Source: Lachnospiraceae bacterium
Lineage (GTDB): Bacteria > Bacillota > Clostridia > Lachnospirales > Lachnospiraceae
Length of the DNA stretch: 53,571 nt
NCBI GenBank assembly: GCA_016291405.1
Contig: JAEEXG010000012.1
Span: 1 to 53,571, forward strand
Reading direction: 5' to 3'
Shown here: positions 40,520-48,986 of the stretch, one piece after another
How positions within the stretch are numbered: position 1 is the stretch's first letter
Layout: each line of letters begins with the position of its first letter
The notes under the pieces: model-generated
What the model was told of the DNA's origin: nothing
Databases searched by the model: none
Seen by the model: the letters and a program-made list of their open reading frames with translations, nothing else
Translations under genes and position numbers: made by a program

Positions 40520-42558
40520 AAAAATCAATTAAAGCATTGATAGCGGTTACACTGACAGCTTCGGTTTTGCTTGGAAGCGGCGCCGTAGCTTATGCGGCAC
40601 AAAATAAAGAGGATAACGGAAAGGTAACAAAAGAAGAAACGGTTTCTTTGGACAAATCGGTTTCATCAAATGAGACGGTTTCTTCAAACGAGAAGGTTTC
40701 TTTGGGCGAAGGAACCGATGCACTCAGTAACGACGAAGTGGTTTACGTATTCACCGATTCAACCGGTAACGTTACAAAGGTTATGGACAGCATCTGGATC
40801 GAAGAGGACGAAGACAGAGTGCAGGATGCTAAATCCGCAAACCTTCCCCTTGATGTAAAGGTTGAATATAAGCTTGACGGAAAGACGGTTACACCTCAAA
40901 ACCTTAAGGGAAAGAGCGGACACCTTGAAGTGAAGGTAAGCTTTGACAATAAGAGATTTGAGTATAAAGAAATAAACGGACAAAAAGAAAAGGTATACGT
41001 TCCTTTCTTAGCTAGTACCGTTACAGCCATGGACAATGGAAAGTATTCAAATGTCACCGTTTCTAACGGTCGTGTGGTTTACGACGGAGCAAGATACGCT
41101 GTTGTAGGCCTTGCACTTCCGGGACTTAAAGAGGATTTAAATCTTGATGCTGAGTCTGAAGAGGTTGAGATTCCCGAAGAAATCACCATCGAAGCTGATG
41201 TAAAGGACTTTGACGAACTTGGAATGTATTTGCTTGTATCAAACAGCGTATTTAGTTCACTTGACTTTGATGCAACCGATAAAATGGATGAATTAAAAGA
41301 TGACTTATCAAAGATTGATGATGCAATGAATGCACTTATGAACGGTTCCGATGAAATGTATAAGGGACTTTTAAAGTTATCTGACGGAGCAGGAAAGTTA
41401 AATAATGGCGTCATTCAGCTATACACAGGCCTTGATACCATCGATGCAAACTCAGATGATCTGGTTAACGGCGCAAAAGAAGTGTTCAACACTTTGTTAA
41501 AAACAGCATCCACTCAGCTTGCAGCATCGGGAGTTAACGTAGGTAACCTTACAATCGATAATTACTCATCAACCCTTAACGGAGTAATTAATGGCGGCAC
41601 AATTAAGAACCAGGCAAGAGAAAAGGTTTCAGCGGAAGTTAAGAAAAATGAGGCTCAGTTTAGAGCAGCCGCAAATCAAAAGGCTGAAGCAACTGTAAGA
41701 GAAAAGGTAGAAGCAGGTGTTAAGGCTACAGTTGAAGCAAAGGTAACGGCAGCAGTTAAGGAGCAGGTGGAAGCAGCTGCTAAGCAGGCAGCAGGAGTGC
41801 CTAGCAAAGATGCTATCAGAAATCAGGTTGCAGCGGGCGTTGCACAGCAGGCAGGTTTAAGTGTTGATGAGGTTTTGGCAGATCCGGAATTATCGGCACA
41901 GGTAGATGCAATCGTGGACGCTAAGATTTCAGAAGCAAATGAGCAGATAGCACAGGCAGTTGATGCTAAGATGGCATCTGATGAAATAAAGGCAACAATT
42001 GAAGCTAAGACAAACGAAGCCATGGCATCTGATGAAGTTAAGGCACAGATTGAAGCCTTGGTAAATCAGAACCTTAACAGTGATGAAACTAAGGCAATGA
42101 TTGATGCAGGCGTTAAAACAGCCATGAACCAGTATGTAGATAACTACCTTGAAACAAATGATGAAGTTAAGGGCCAGATAAGCGAAGGCAACAAGAAAAT
42201 CGCAGAGCTTAAAGCATCTTTGGATAACTACAATAAGTTTTATCAGGGAATAATCGCTTACACAGACGGTGTCGGCCAAGCAAAAGACGGAGCAAAGAAG
42301 ATTTCAGATTCAATGCCTGAACTTATTAACGGTATCGCAACTCTTACAAACGGCGGTAAGCAGTTATCAGACGGACTTAATCAATTCAACGATGAAGGAA
42401 TCGTTAAGCTTAACGATATCGTCAACACCACACTTGAAGGTATGGTAGAGCGTTTCGATACAGTAAAGGAAGTATCAAAAGACTATGATTCCTATGCCGG
42501 CGAAGGCGAAAGCAAAGAATCCGTTAAATTTGTTTACAAGATTGAAAGTGCTAAATAA
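40516..42558 (+). CDS. Secreted heptad-repeat partner of the MMPL transporter
   Basis: The 680-aa protein has a signal peptide (MKKSIKALIAVTLTASVLLG, cleavage near AYA-AQN). An N-terminal beta-rich region with LPLDVKVEYKLDGKTVTPQNL follows, then XXXLXXG heptads (SDGAGKLNNGVIQLYTGLDT at about 290-309; DGVGQAKDGAKKISDSMPEL near 585-604). Between them lies an Ala/Glu/Lys-rich helical stretch (about 370-570) with repeated SDEIKA- or SDEVKAQIEA-type units. YhgE/Pip-like heptad proteins accompany MMPL exporters in Clostridia. It may form a periplasm-like conduit or adaptor across the cell wall; this role is inferred. It has no clear C-terminal anchor. Confidence 0.75.
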   Translation: MKKSIKALIAVTLTASVLLGSGAVAYAAQNKEDNGKVTKEETVSLDKSVSSNETVSSNEKVSLGEGTDALSNDEVVYVFTDSTGNVTKVMDSIWIEEDEDRVQDAKSANLPLDVKVEYKLDGKTVTPQNLKGKSGHLEVKVSFDNKRFEYKEINGQKEKVYVPFLASTVTAMDNGKYSNVTVSNGRVVYDGARYAVVGLALPGLKEDLNLDAESEEVEIPEEITIEADVKDFDELGMYLLVSNSVFSSLDFDATDKMDELKDDLSKIDDAMNALMNGSDEMYKGLLKLSDGAGKLNNGVIQLYTGLDTIDANSDDLVNGAKEVFNTLLKTASTQLAASGVNVGNLTIDNYSSTLNGVINGGTIKNQAREKVSAEVKKNEAQFRAAANQKAEATVREKVEAGVKATVEAKVTAAVKEQVEAAAKQAAGVPSKDAIRNQVAAGVAQQAGLSVDEVLADPELSAQVDAIVDAKISEANEQIAQAVDAKMASDEIKATIEAKTNEAMASDEVKAQIEALVNQNLNSDETKAMIDAGVKTAMNQYVDNYLETNDEVKGQISEGNKKIAELKASLDNYNKFYQGIIAYTDGVGQAKDGAKKISDSMPELINGIATLTNGGKQLSDGLNQFNDEGIVKLNDIVNTTLEGMVERFDTVKEVSKDYDSYAGEGESKESVKFVYKIESAK

Positions 42559-42590
42559 GTCTTTATCTCTCCTTTTATATATTTAATAAA

Positions 42591-42750
42591 GCTAGGTGCC
42601 CATATACGAATGTTTGTGGAAACGCTCTCGCTCGGGTCTCCGCTTCGCTCCGGTCGGGTCAAAGCCAAGGTCCCCCGGACCTTGTTCCCCCTCGCACCAG
42701 CGGCCGCAGGCTCCGAAGGTTCCACAAACATTGTATATGGCTCACCTAGC
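42591..42750. repeat. Structured interspersed element B (minus orientation)
   Basis: A 160-bp unit with a long imperfect terminal inverted repeat, GCTAGGTGCCCATATACGAA on the left against GTATATGGCTCACCTAGC on the right. The core (42623-42711) reads on the minus strand as GCCTGCGGCCGCTGG and continues like element A's core, including AAGGTCCGGGGGACCTT. The arms have no sequence similarity to those of A, though each is self-complementary. It lacks a roughly 60-bp left segment present in A. The right arm includes the stop codon of the DUF2161 gene. Confidence 0.82.
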
Positions 42751-43428
42751 ATTAAGTTTTTCTATAGTATCTGAGTATTCTTTCAAGGCATTCTTGCCAT
42801 CTTTACTGATGGAATAGATTCCCTTATCTACCTTTACAAACCACCCATAGAAGTTATCCCTAAGAATAGTGGTGGCATTTGAAACGCCCGAGGCTTTTGC
42901 CACGTCACTTCCTTTAGCAACATCGCCCAGTTCGTGAAGGGCGGAGAGTACCATAAGGGCATTCTCTCTGTACTCCGTCATAAGCTTTGTGTGATGCACA
43001 CCGCCTACGTTATTCTTGATTTTACGTCTTTGAAATTCTTCGGATAGATTTAATCTCTTATCTTTATTGCTCACCTGATATTTAGAAAGCTCACTTACTA
43101 TAGGTTCCGATACGATTTCAATATCAAGGGTGCGCTTTGAAACAACGATTAATCCGATGCCCAGGCGCTTAAGTAAATAGATTTTATTTTGAAAGCTTTT
43201 AGAGAACAAATCCTTTGGGCGAAAGATTCCGATAAACACGGTATCGGATATTTTCTGCCTTAAAGAAGCTTGAACAACGGCTTTAAAATCAAGGGATTGC
43301 TTTAATTCGACTGAGACGGAAGAACCTTCTTTTTCCATGTAAAGGTCGATGTCGCACACCTCACCATCCACCACATATCCAAATCCTTCGAAATATTCTT
43401 TTATTGGCTTAAACAAATCCTTTTCCAT
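42742..43428 (-). CDS. DUF2161 family PD-(D/E)XK-type protein
   Basis: This 228-aa protein belongs to a family annotated as DUF2161, putative PD-(D/E)XK-type phosphodiesterases. CDIDLYMEKEGSSVSVELKQ (about residues 24-43) contains the Asp and E-x-K pair of that fold. The C-terminal winged-helix-like part begins HELGDVAKGSDVAKASGVSN. A longer frame starts at 43467, but 43428 is nearer the expected start. TATAAT lies just ahead of the ATG (about 8 bases), which may give a leaderless or very short leader transcript. Its final two codons and stop lie in an arm of element B. Substrate unknown. Confidence 0.72.
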   Translation of the reverse strand: MEKDLFKPIKEYFEGFGYVVDGEVCDIDLYMEKEGSSVSVELKQSLDFKAVVQASLRQKISDTVFIGIFRPKDLFSKSFQNKIYLLKRLGIGLIVVSKRTLDIEIVSEPIVSELSKYQVSNKDKRLNLSEEFQRRKIKNNVGGVHHTKLMTEYRENALMVLSALHELGDVAKGSDVAKASGVSNATTILRDNFYGWFVKVDKGIYSISKDGKNALKEYSDTIEKLNAR

Positions 43429-43544
43429 AAAGCCATTATACACCCAAAGTAAATTCAATATTGGCAAGATTTAAGCATAAAAATACATTTAAAAGAAAGA
43501 AAATTCACTGTATATTAAAAGAAAGAAACCTTAAGGGGGTTTAC

Positions 43545-46151
43545 ATGCAAAATACTAATGTAATTGATTTAAGCGGGGAATGGCTTTGCAAATCAGAGGA
43601 CGGAAGCATAAACAAAAAGGTCAAGCTTCCCGGTTCTTCCTGTGAAAACGGCATAGGAAAGAAAGCAGAGTATTATAAAGAGTATTCTACAGAAGCCGTA
43701 AGAGCACCAAGGGAAAAGTATGAATTCATTGGAAAGCTTATTTACACAAAAACTATAGATATTCCGAAAAAATTTGAAGGTACTGATCTTACCTTTTTCT
43801 TTGAGCGCGTAAACATTTCATCAAAGCTTTTCATAGACGACATTCAGGTGGGAAGAGAGACTATCGGCCTTTCAACGCCTCACATATATAAAATAAGCGA
43901 CAGAGTAAACGAAGAGGGCGCGCCCCTTTTTAAAAGCCTTGCGGGAAAGCATGAAGTAAAGCTTATTATTGACAATTCAGACCTTCTTCACATCGGAAAT
44001 ATGGCAAGCGGCTACAGCGTCGACACCCAGGGCTACTGGAACGGTGTCATCGGTGAAATGAAATTAATTTCAAGGCCCGTAAACTACATCGAATCGGTTC
44101 AGGTTTTTCCGGAAGGAAGCGACCTTAGAATCGAAACCGTAACCATAAGCGATAGGCACGTGCCAATGGAAATTAAGAAAGCAAAGCTTAAGTACGAGCT
44201 GTTTCTTCCAAACGGCACTAAGGATAAAGAAACCACTCAGGAAATAGAGCTTTTTTCAAAGCGCCAAAGAAATCGCATTAACATCCCAATCTCGGAAAAA
44301 GAAAAAATCTACTGGGATGAGTTTGACCATGAACTTTTTAAAGTTAAGGTTACGCTTATTACAGACAAAGAGACATTTGAATATACTCAGGATTTTGGCT
44401 ACAGGATTGTTTACGTCAAAGATAAGGAATTTAGAATAAACAATCGCCTTTTATCATTAAGAGGCACCATTAATTGCGCCCAGTATCCACTTACAGGTTA
44501 TCCTCCAATGGACAAAGAAACCTGGGTTAAGCACTTTAAAATCTTAAAAGAATACGGCCTAAATCACGTAAGGTTCCACGCCTGGTGCCCGCCGGAAGCT
44601 GCATTTAAAGCGGCAGACGAGCTTGGTCTTTATCTTGGAATTGAAATGCCCTTATGGCTTAACCGTGACGTGACGCCCTATGAATTTGGAGACGATGATT
44701 ATCATATCCCTTTCTTTAGGGAAGAAGCCCTTAAAATCGTAGAAACCTACGGAAACCATCCTTCCTTTGTTTTCTTTGCAAACGGCAACGAAAACCTTGG
44801 GGATTATGCGATGCTTGAAACTATGATCGCCCAGTTAAAGGCCATAGACAATCGCCATTTATACACCCTAACTTCAAACTTTGACCATCCGCTTAGCCCC
44901 TATGAAGACTATCTTTGCGCCTTTGAGATTCTTCATAACAAGGCCCGCATTCAGTTTTTGCATGATGAGGTGGCAGAGGGCACATGTGTAAATTATGAAA
45001 AGATGAAAGAAACCGTCCCGGTTCCCTTTACTTCCTTCGAAGTGGGGCAGTACTGCGTGTACCCTGACGTTGACATTATTGAAAAATACACAGGAGCCAT
45101 GCTTCCCGTAAACTTTGATGCGATTAAAAAAGAAATGGTTAAGCACGGAGTGTATGAAAGGCTTCACGATTACGTTTTAGCTTCCGGAGACTTAGCCTGC
45201 AAGCTTTATAAAGAAGATATTGAAGCGGTTCTTCGCACAAGAGGAATGGGTGGATTCCAGCTTTTATCTTTAACGGATTACACGGGGCAGAGCACCGCGA
45301 CTGTTGGAATCTTAGACGTAATGTATGAGTCTAAAGGAATAGTTGAGCCTAAAAACTTTAAAGAATTCTGCTCTGAAATCGTTCCCTTGTTTGAAGCAAA
45401 GCGCATATATAAAATCGGGGATACCATTAAGGCAAAGGTTTCTTTGTACGATGTATCAAAGCAACCAATAAAAGAACCTGTATTTGATTTATCGATAGTA
45501 GATTATAAATCTAAAAAAGAAGTATTTAATGCTTCATGTAAGAAAGAAGGGGATAAAACAAGCATAGAAATTCCCATTGATTTTGTGAGTGAAAATTCTT
45601 TACTTAAGGTTTATATAAGCGTTAAGGGAGAAAAAGAATACACAAACTCATGGCGCATATTTGTGTATAAGGATGAAGAAGCGAGCCTTCCTAAAGATAA
45701 GCTTATATCCACAAAAGAAGATTATGAAAAGGCTTTAAAGATAGGAGGAAAGTACATAATCACTCCGAATTTTTATGAAAAGCAAAGCCTTACAAAGAAT
45801 AGCTTTATCCCTGTATTCTGGTCGCCTGTTCACTTTCCTTCAAAGGCGCCCGTGGGATTTATGATTGATAAAGACCATCCGATTTTAGCAAACTTTCCAA
45901 GCGAAGAGTATGCGGATTATCAGTGGAAAGAGCTTGTGGACAATTCGGTTTCTTTAAACTTAAAAGATATTAAAGGCGCAAAGCCGATACTTGAATTTGT
46001 GCCAAACTTTACGGACAATGAGCCAAAGTCAGCTTTATTTACATATAAAGAAAAGAATGCAGAGTTTGTGTTCTGCGGCTTTGACCTTAAGTTAAAATCT
46101 CTTCCCGCAAAGGCCTTAAAGAAAAGCATTGTTAATTACATTAATGCATAA
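43545..46151 (+). CDS. Glycoside hydrolase family 2 protein
   Basis: The 868-aa cytoplasmic enzyme has the GH2 domain order: N-terminal sugar-binding jelly roll (about residues 1-180), immunoglobulin-like domain (about 180-285) and TIM barrel (about 290-600), then C-terminal beta domains. VFFANGNENLGDY contains the acid/base Asn-Glu pair and PFTSFEVGQYCVYP the likely nucleophile Glu. No signal peptide is present. A longer frame begins at 43461; AAGGGGGT supports ATG 43545. GH2 members include beta-galactosidase, glucuronidase and mannosidase; which sugar is cleaved cannot be told. It stands alone, without a transporter. Confidence 0.85.
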   Translation: MQNTNVIDLSGEWLCKSEDGSINKKVKLPGSSCENGIGKKAEYYKEYSTEAVRAPREKYEFIGKLIYTKTIDIPKKFEGTDLTFFFERVNISSKLFIDDIQVGRETIGLSTPHIYKISDRVNEEGAPLFKSLAGKHEVKLIIDNSDLLHIGNMASGYSVDTQGYWNGVIGEMKLISRPVNYIESVQVFPEGSDLRIETVTISDRHVPMEIKKAKLKYELFLPNGTKDKETTQEIELFSKRQRNRINIPISEKEKIYWDEFDHELFKVKVTLITDKETFEYTQDFGYRIVYVKDKEFRINNRLLSLRGTINCAQYPLTGYPPMDKETWVKHFKILKEYGLNHVRFHAWCPPEAAFKAADELGLYLGIEMPLWLNRDVTPYEFGDDDYHIPFFREEALKIVETYGNHPSFVFFANGNENLGDYAMLETMIAQLKAIDNRHLYTLTSNFDHPLSPYEDYLCAFEILHNKARIQFLHDEVAEGTCVNYEKMKETVPVPFTSFEVGQYCVYPDVDIIEKYTGAMLPVNFDAIKKEMVKHGVYERLHDYVLASGDLACKLYKEDIEAVLRTRGMGGFQLLSLTDYTGQSTATVGILDVMYESKGIVEPKNFKEFCSEIVPLFEAKRIYKIGDTIKAKVSLYDVSKQPIKEPVFDLSIVDYKSKKEVFNASCKKEGDKTSIEIPIDFVSENSLLKVYISVKGEKEYTNSWRIFVYKDEEASLPKDKLISTKEDYEKALKIGGKYIITPNFYEKQSLTKNSFIPVFWSPVHFPSKAPVGFMIDKDHPILANFPSEEYADYQWKELVDNSVSLNLKDIKGAKPILEFVPNFTDNEPKSALFTYKEKNAEFVFCGFDLKLKSLPAKALKKSIVNYINA

Positions 46152-46153
46152 GA

Positions 46154-46190
46154 AAAGAGCGTACAGATTACTGTACGCTCTTTAAAATTA
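46154..46190. terminator. Bidirectional terminator between GH2 and DUF975 genes
   Basis: A perfect 13-bp stem AAAGAGCGTACAG / CTGTACGCTCTTT with loop ATTA lies between convergent stops. T-rich sequence is present on both strands. Confidence 0.9.
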
Positions 46191-46200
46191 TTCAGTTTAA

Positions 46201-46791
46201 TTATTCTGCAACTGTTGTGCCAACTTCGTCCTTAATGTCTTCGTAGAAAGCTGCCATTGTTGCCTGCATGTAAGGTCCAATCCAGATGTAAGCAATACCG
46301 AATGTTAATGCGCCAAGTAAGCACCATCCGATGAAACTGAATTCTACACAGAAGAGTTTCCACTTCTTACCCTTCATTAAGTTCTTACTTGCTGTGATAG
46401 CTTCGCCACCTGTCATTTCAGGGTGATCCATAAGAATGTAGGGTGCCATGCTGTACTTGTATACTGCGATGATACCGGGAATGCAGAAAAGCATGCTCCA
46501 AAGAAAGATAAAGATAGCCATCTTAACGTTGAGACCGATAGTTGCTGAAAAACCGGGCTTCTTGAATCCTTCAAAAAGGTTTTCGAATGTAACCTTCTTT
46601 TCACGGATTGTCATCATGAATACGTATGCAAGACCACACATTAAAGCTCCGCCTAAAACGATGGTACCTACTGCTGTAAAGCTAAGTGCGCCAAGCATTA
46701 AACCGTAAACGATAACTGCACCAATGGCTGCTCCCCAATTGCCACTGAGTGATTCTCTCGCGATCTGGCGATATTCTTTTGCTGACTTCAT
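46201..46791 (-). CDS. DUF975-family membrane protein
   Basis: The 196-aa integral membrane protein has four to five hydrophobic segments and DUF975 signatures: MKSAKEYRQIARESLSGNWG at the start, LFEGFKKPGF (about residues 72-81), LWSMLFCIPGIIAVYKYSMA (about 97-116) and GGEAITASKNLMKGKKWKLF (about 128-147). The function of the family is unknown; it is common in Firmicutes. A strong AAGGAG site precedes the ATG on the minus strand. Confidence 0.85.
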   Translation of the reverse strand: MKSAKEYRQIARESLSGNWGAAIGAVIVYGLMLGALSFTAVGTIVLGGALMCGLAYVFMMTIREKKVTFENLFEGFKKPGFSATIGLNVKMAIFIFLWSMLFCIPGIIAVYKYSMAPYILMDHPEMTGGEAITASKNLMKGKKWKLFCVEFSFIGWCLLGALTFGIAYIWIGPYMQATMAAFYEDIKDEVGTTVAE

Positions 46792-46895
46792 TTTTTTGTT
46801 CTCCTTTATTTAGCAGATTTAGGGTATTTATAAAATTTTTATAAACCCATAGATGTATATTAATACAATTTTTTAAAAAAAGCGAGAAAAAAATG

Positions 46896-46948
46896 TTGAC
46901 ATTGTTCTCCAAAAGGTGTATTACTGTATTAAGCGCTTAGTACAGTAA
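46896..46948 (+). promoter_or_regulatory. Promoter and 28-bp palindromic operator of the YtrA-type operon
   Basis: TTGACA (46896-46901), 17 nt, TATTAC (46919-46924). Operator TTACTGTA-N12-TACAGTAA (46921-46948) has perfect 8-bp arms and an inner AAGCGCTT, so nearly all 28 bp are symmetrical; it overlaps the -10. This is a typical YtrA-subfamily GntR arrangement. Confidence 0.85.
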
Positions 46949-46976
46949 CACAGCTACTATAAGGAGGGAAATAGTG

Positions 46977-47345
46977 ATGTGGGAATTTACCAATGACCGA
47001 CCGATTTATCTGCAGCTTATAGAGCAGATAAAGCTGCGGGTAATCAACGGAACCTACAAGCCGGGCGATAAAGTGCCGTCCGTAAGGGAAATCGCAATGG
47101 AAGCGGGAGTCAATCCCAATACGGTTCAAAGAGCTTTCTTGGAACTGGAGCGTAGCGGTATCCTAAGCACCCAAAGAACACTGGGACGATTCGTCACAGA
47201 CAAGGAGACCGACATTCAAAACAACAGAGATGACATGGCTAAAGAGCAGGTTGAAATCTTTGTGGGAAAGATGAAAGAACTCGGACTTTCAGGTGAAGAT
47301 GTGATAAGACTTGTCCAAGCTTACCTTAATGAGGAGGGGAAATAA
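46977..47345 (+). CDS. YtrA-subfamily GntR regulator
   Basis: The 122-aa protein consists of a winged helix (about residues 10-75: YLQLIEQIKLRVINGTYKPG, then KVPSVREIAMEAGVNPNTVQ) and a short C-terminal dimer helix, the YtrA layout. AAGGAGG supports ATG 46977, although GTG 46974 is also in frame. It overlaps the region just before the ABC ATPase gene by one base and represses its own operon, probably in response to cell-wall or antibiotic stress as for Bacillus YtrA. Confidence 0.9.
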   Translation: MWEFTNDRPIYLQLIEQIKLRVINGTYKPGDKVPSVREIAMEAGVNPNTVQRAFLELERSGILSTQRTLGRFVTDKETDIQNNRDDMAKEQVEIFVGKMKELGLSGEDVIRLVQAYLNEEGK

Positions 47346-47346
47346 A

Positions 47347-48045
47347 ATGAGTGTTAACTTAAATACTGTGGCACTTACTAAGCGCTATGGTAGTGAAACG
47401 GCGATTGATAATCTAAATCTTTCGCTTGAATCGGGACAAATTGTTGGGTTACTTGGTCCAAACGGAAGTGGCAAGACTACTTTAATTAAGATGATAAGCG
47501 GTTTGCTTACTCCAAATTCCGGTGAAATCTTGGTAGCCGACAAAAAAATCGGAAAGGAAAGTAAGGCTTTGGTTTCTTACCTTCCCGAGCGCTGCGCTCT
47601 TCCCGATTGGATGAAAATCGGCGAACTTGTAACAATGTACAAGGATTTCTTTAATGACTTTGACGAAAACAGAGCCTATGCGATGCTTAAAGACTTAGAT
47701 CTTGATTTAAAGAAAACCTTCAAGGCGTTGTCAAAGGGTAACAGGGAGAAGGTTCAGCTTATTCTTTGCATGAGCAGAAACGCTAAGATTTATTGCCTTG
47801 ATGAGCCAATCGGAGGCGTTGACCCTGCAGCAAGAGATTACATTTTAAGAACTATTCTTCAAAACTATTGTGAAGATTCCACCGTTATCATTTCAACACA
47901 CCTTATAAGAGATATCGAAGGTGTAATCGACAGAGTTTTGTTCTTAAAGAAGGGACAGGTTATTTTAAACACTACCGTCGATGAAATAAGAGAAGAAAAG
48001 AAAATGTCTGTGGATGCTTTGTTTAGGGAGGTGTTCGCATGTTAG
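47347..48045 (+). CDS. ABC transporter ATP-binding protein (YtrB-like)
   Basis: The 232-aa ATPase shows Walker A GPNGSGKTTLIKM (about residues 38-50), signature LSKGNREKVQL (about 130-140) and Walker B AKIYCLDEPIGGVDP. The H-loop STHLIRDIE is present. The frame extends upstream to 47311, but GAGGGGAAATAAA supports ATG 47347. It follows the regulator by one base and overlaps the permease gene by seven bases. In YtrA-type systems it exports or senses cell-envelope-active compounds. Confidence 0.9.
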   Translation: MSVNLNTVALTKRYGSETAIDNLNLSLESGQIVGLLGPNGSGKTTLIKMISGLLTPNSGEILVADKKIGKESKALVSYLPERCALPDWMKIGELVTMYKDFFNDFDENRAYAMLKDLDLDLKKTFKALSKGNREKVQLILCMSRNAKIYCLDEPIGGVDPAARDYILRTILQNYCEDSTVIISTHLIRDIEGVIDRVLFLKKGQVILNTTVDEIREEKKMSVDALFREVFAC

Positions 48046-48842
48046 GCAAATTGATTAAATATGATGTAAAAGCTCTTTCAAGATATATTTTTCCGGCTTT
48101 TATACTTAGCCTTGTTTCAGCCATTTTCTTAAGAATCAACATTTTATTAAGAAATAATGTGGGCGAGAACATTTTTACCAATGTAATGAACGGCTTATCA
48201 ATAGTTTTGTTTGTGGTTTCGGTGGTGGCAATCTCAATAGGAGCTTATATTGCTTACATTATATATTTTTATAAATCAACCCTTGGGGATCAGGGATATT
48301 TTTACATGTCACTTCCCGCATCGGCAGATGAATACCTTGTAAGCAAGATTTTAAGCGGAGCGGTTTTGATGTTGTCGGCCGTTTTGGTGTCAGTTTTATC
48401 CCTACTGATACTTGGAGCTTTTAATCCTGAATTTAATGATGCATTCAAAGGGTTATACGAGATTTGGAAAGAAATATGTAAGGTTACTCCCGGAGGAAAA
48501 ATAATCGCAACACTGGTTATAAATGGAGTATTTTCACTCTTTTCCACACAGTTTGTGGTTGCATTTTGTATTCTTTCCGGACAGCTTCTCGGAAAGAAGA
48601 AAATACTTGGAGCATTCCTTGCATACCTTGTTTTGCAGGCTATTGAAGGTTTCTTTGGACAGATTACCTTGCTTGCAACACTTGGAACCATAAATGTGGA
48701 TTCCTTTGCATATAATGATGTAGCATTTGCACAGCTTTTCACCCGCCTTTCAACAGGCGGACTCATCGTGGGCACTATCATGATGGCATTTGAGTATTTT
48801 GTAGCAAGATTTTTCCTTACAAAGAAATTAAATCTTGAATAG
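48039..48842 (+). CDS. ABC-2-type permease (YtrC-like)
   Basis: The 267-aa membrane protein has six hydrophobic segments (about residues 15-35, 55-80, 105-130, 165-185, 195-215, 230-255). It begins MLGKLIKYDVKALSRYIFPA, typical of ABC-2 permeases, and DQGYFYMSLPASADEYLVSK is a conserved coupling segment. It overlaps the ATPase gene. Substrate unknown. Confidence 0.85.
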   Translation: MLGKLIKYDVKALSRYIFPAFILSLVSAIFLRINILLRNNVGENIFTNVMNGLSIVLFVVSVVAISIGAYIAYIIYFYKSTLGDQGYFYMSLPASADEYLVSKILSGAVLMLSAVLVSVLSLLILGAFNPEFNDAFKGLYEIWKEICKVTPGGKIIATLVINGVFSLFSTQFVVAFCILSGQLLGKKKILGAFLAYLVLQAIEGFFGQITLLATLGTINVDSFAYNDVAFAQLFTRLSTGGLIVGTIMMAFEYFVARFFLTKKLNLE

Positions 48843-48849
48843 CGATAAG

Positions 48850-48880
48850 TGCCACGGGTGTTTAATCCGTGGCATTTATA
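48850..48880 (+). terminator. Weak terminator hairpin after the permease
   Basis: Stem TGCCACGG / CCGTGGCA with a nine-base loop (extendable by adjacent pairs), followed by TTTATAAAAAG. Only a short T run is seen. Confidence 0.6.
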
Positions 48881-48986
48881 AAAAGAAAATTAAAAATATA
48901 AACAATTGTATTAAGCTATTGCGTTAAATAAAAAAAGCAATTATTTTCTTAATTGAACAAAAAAACACTATATGGGAGAGATAGAA

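Noticed and set aside
42596-42817. Small frame across element B
   Set aside because: Same reason: the translated product is an artefact of the structured repeat.
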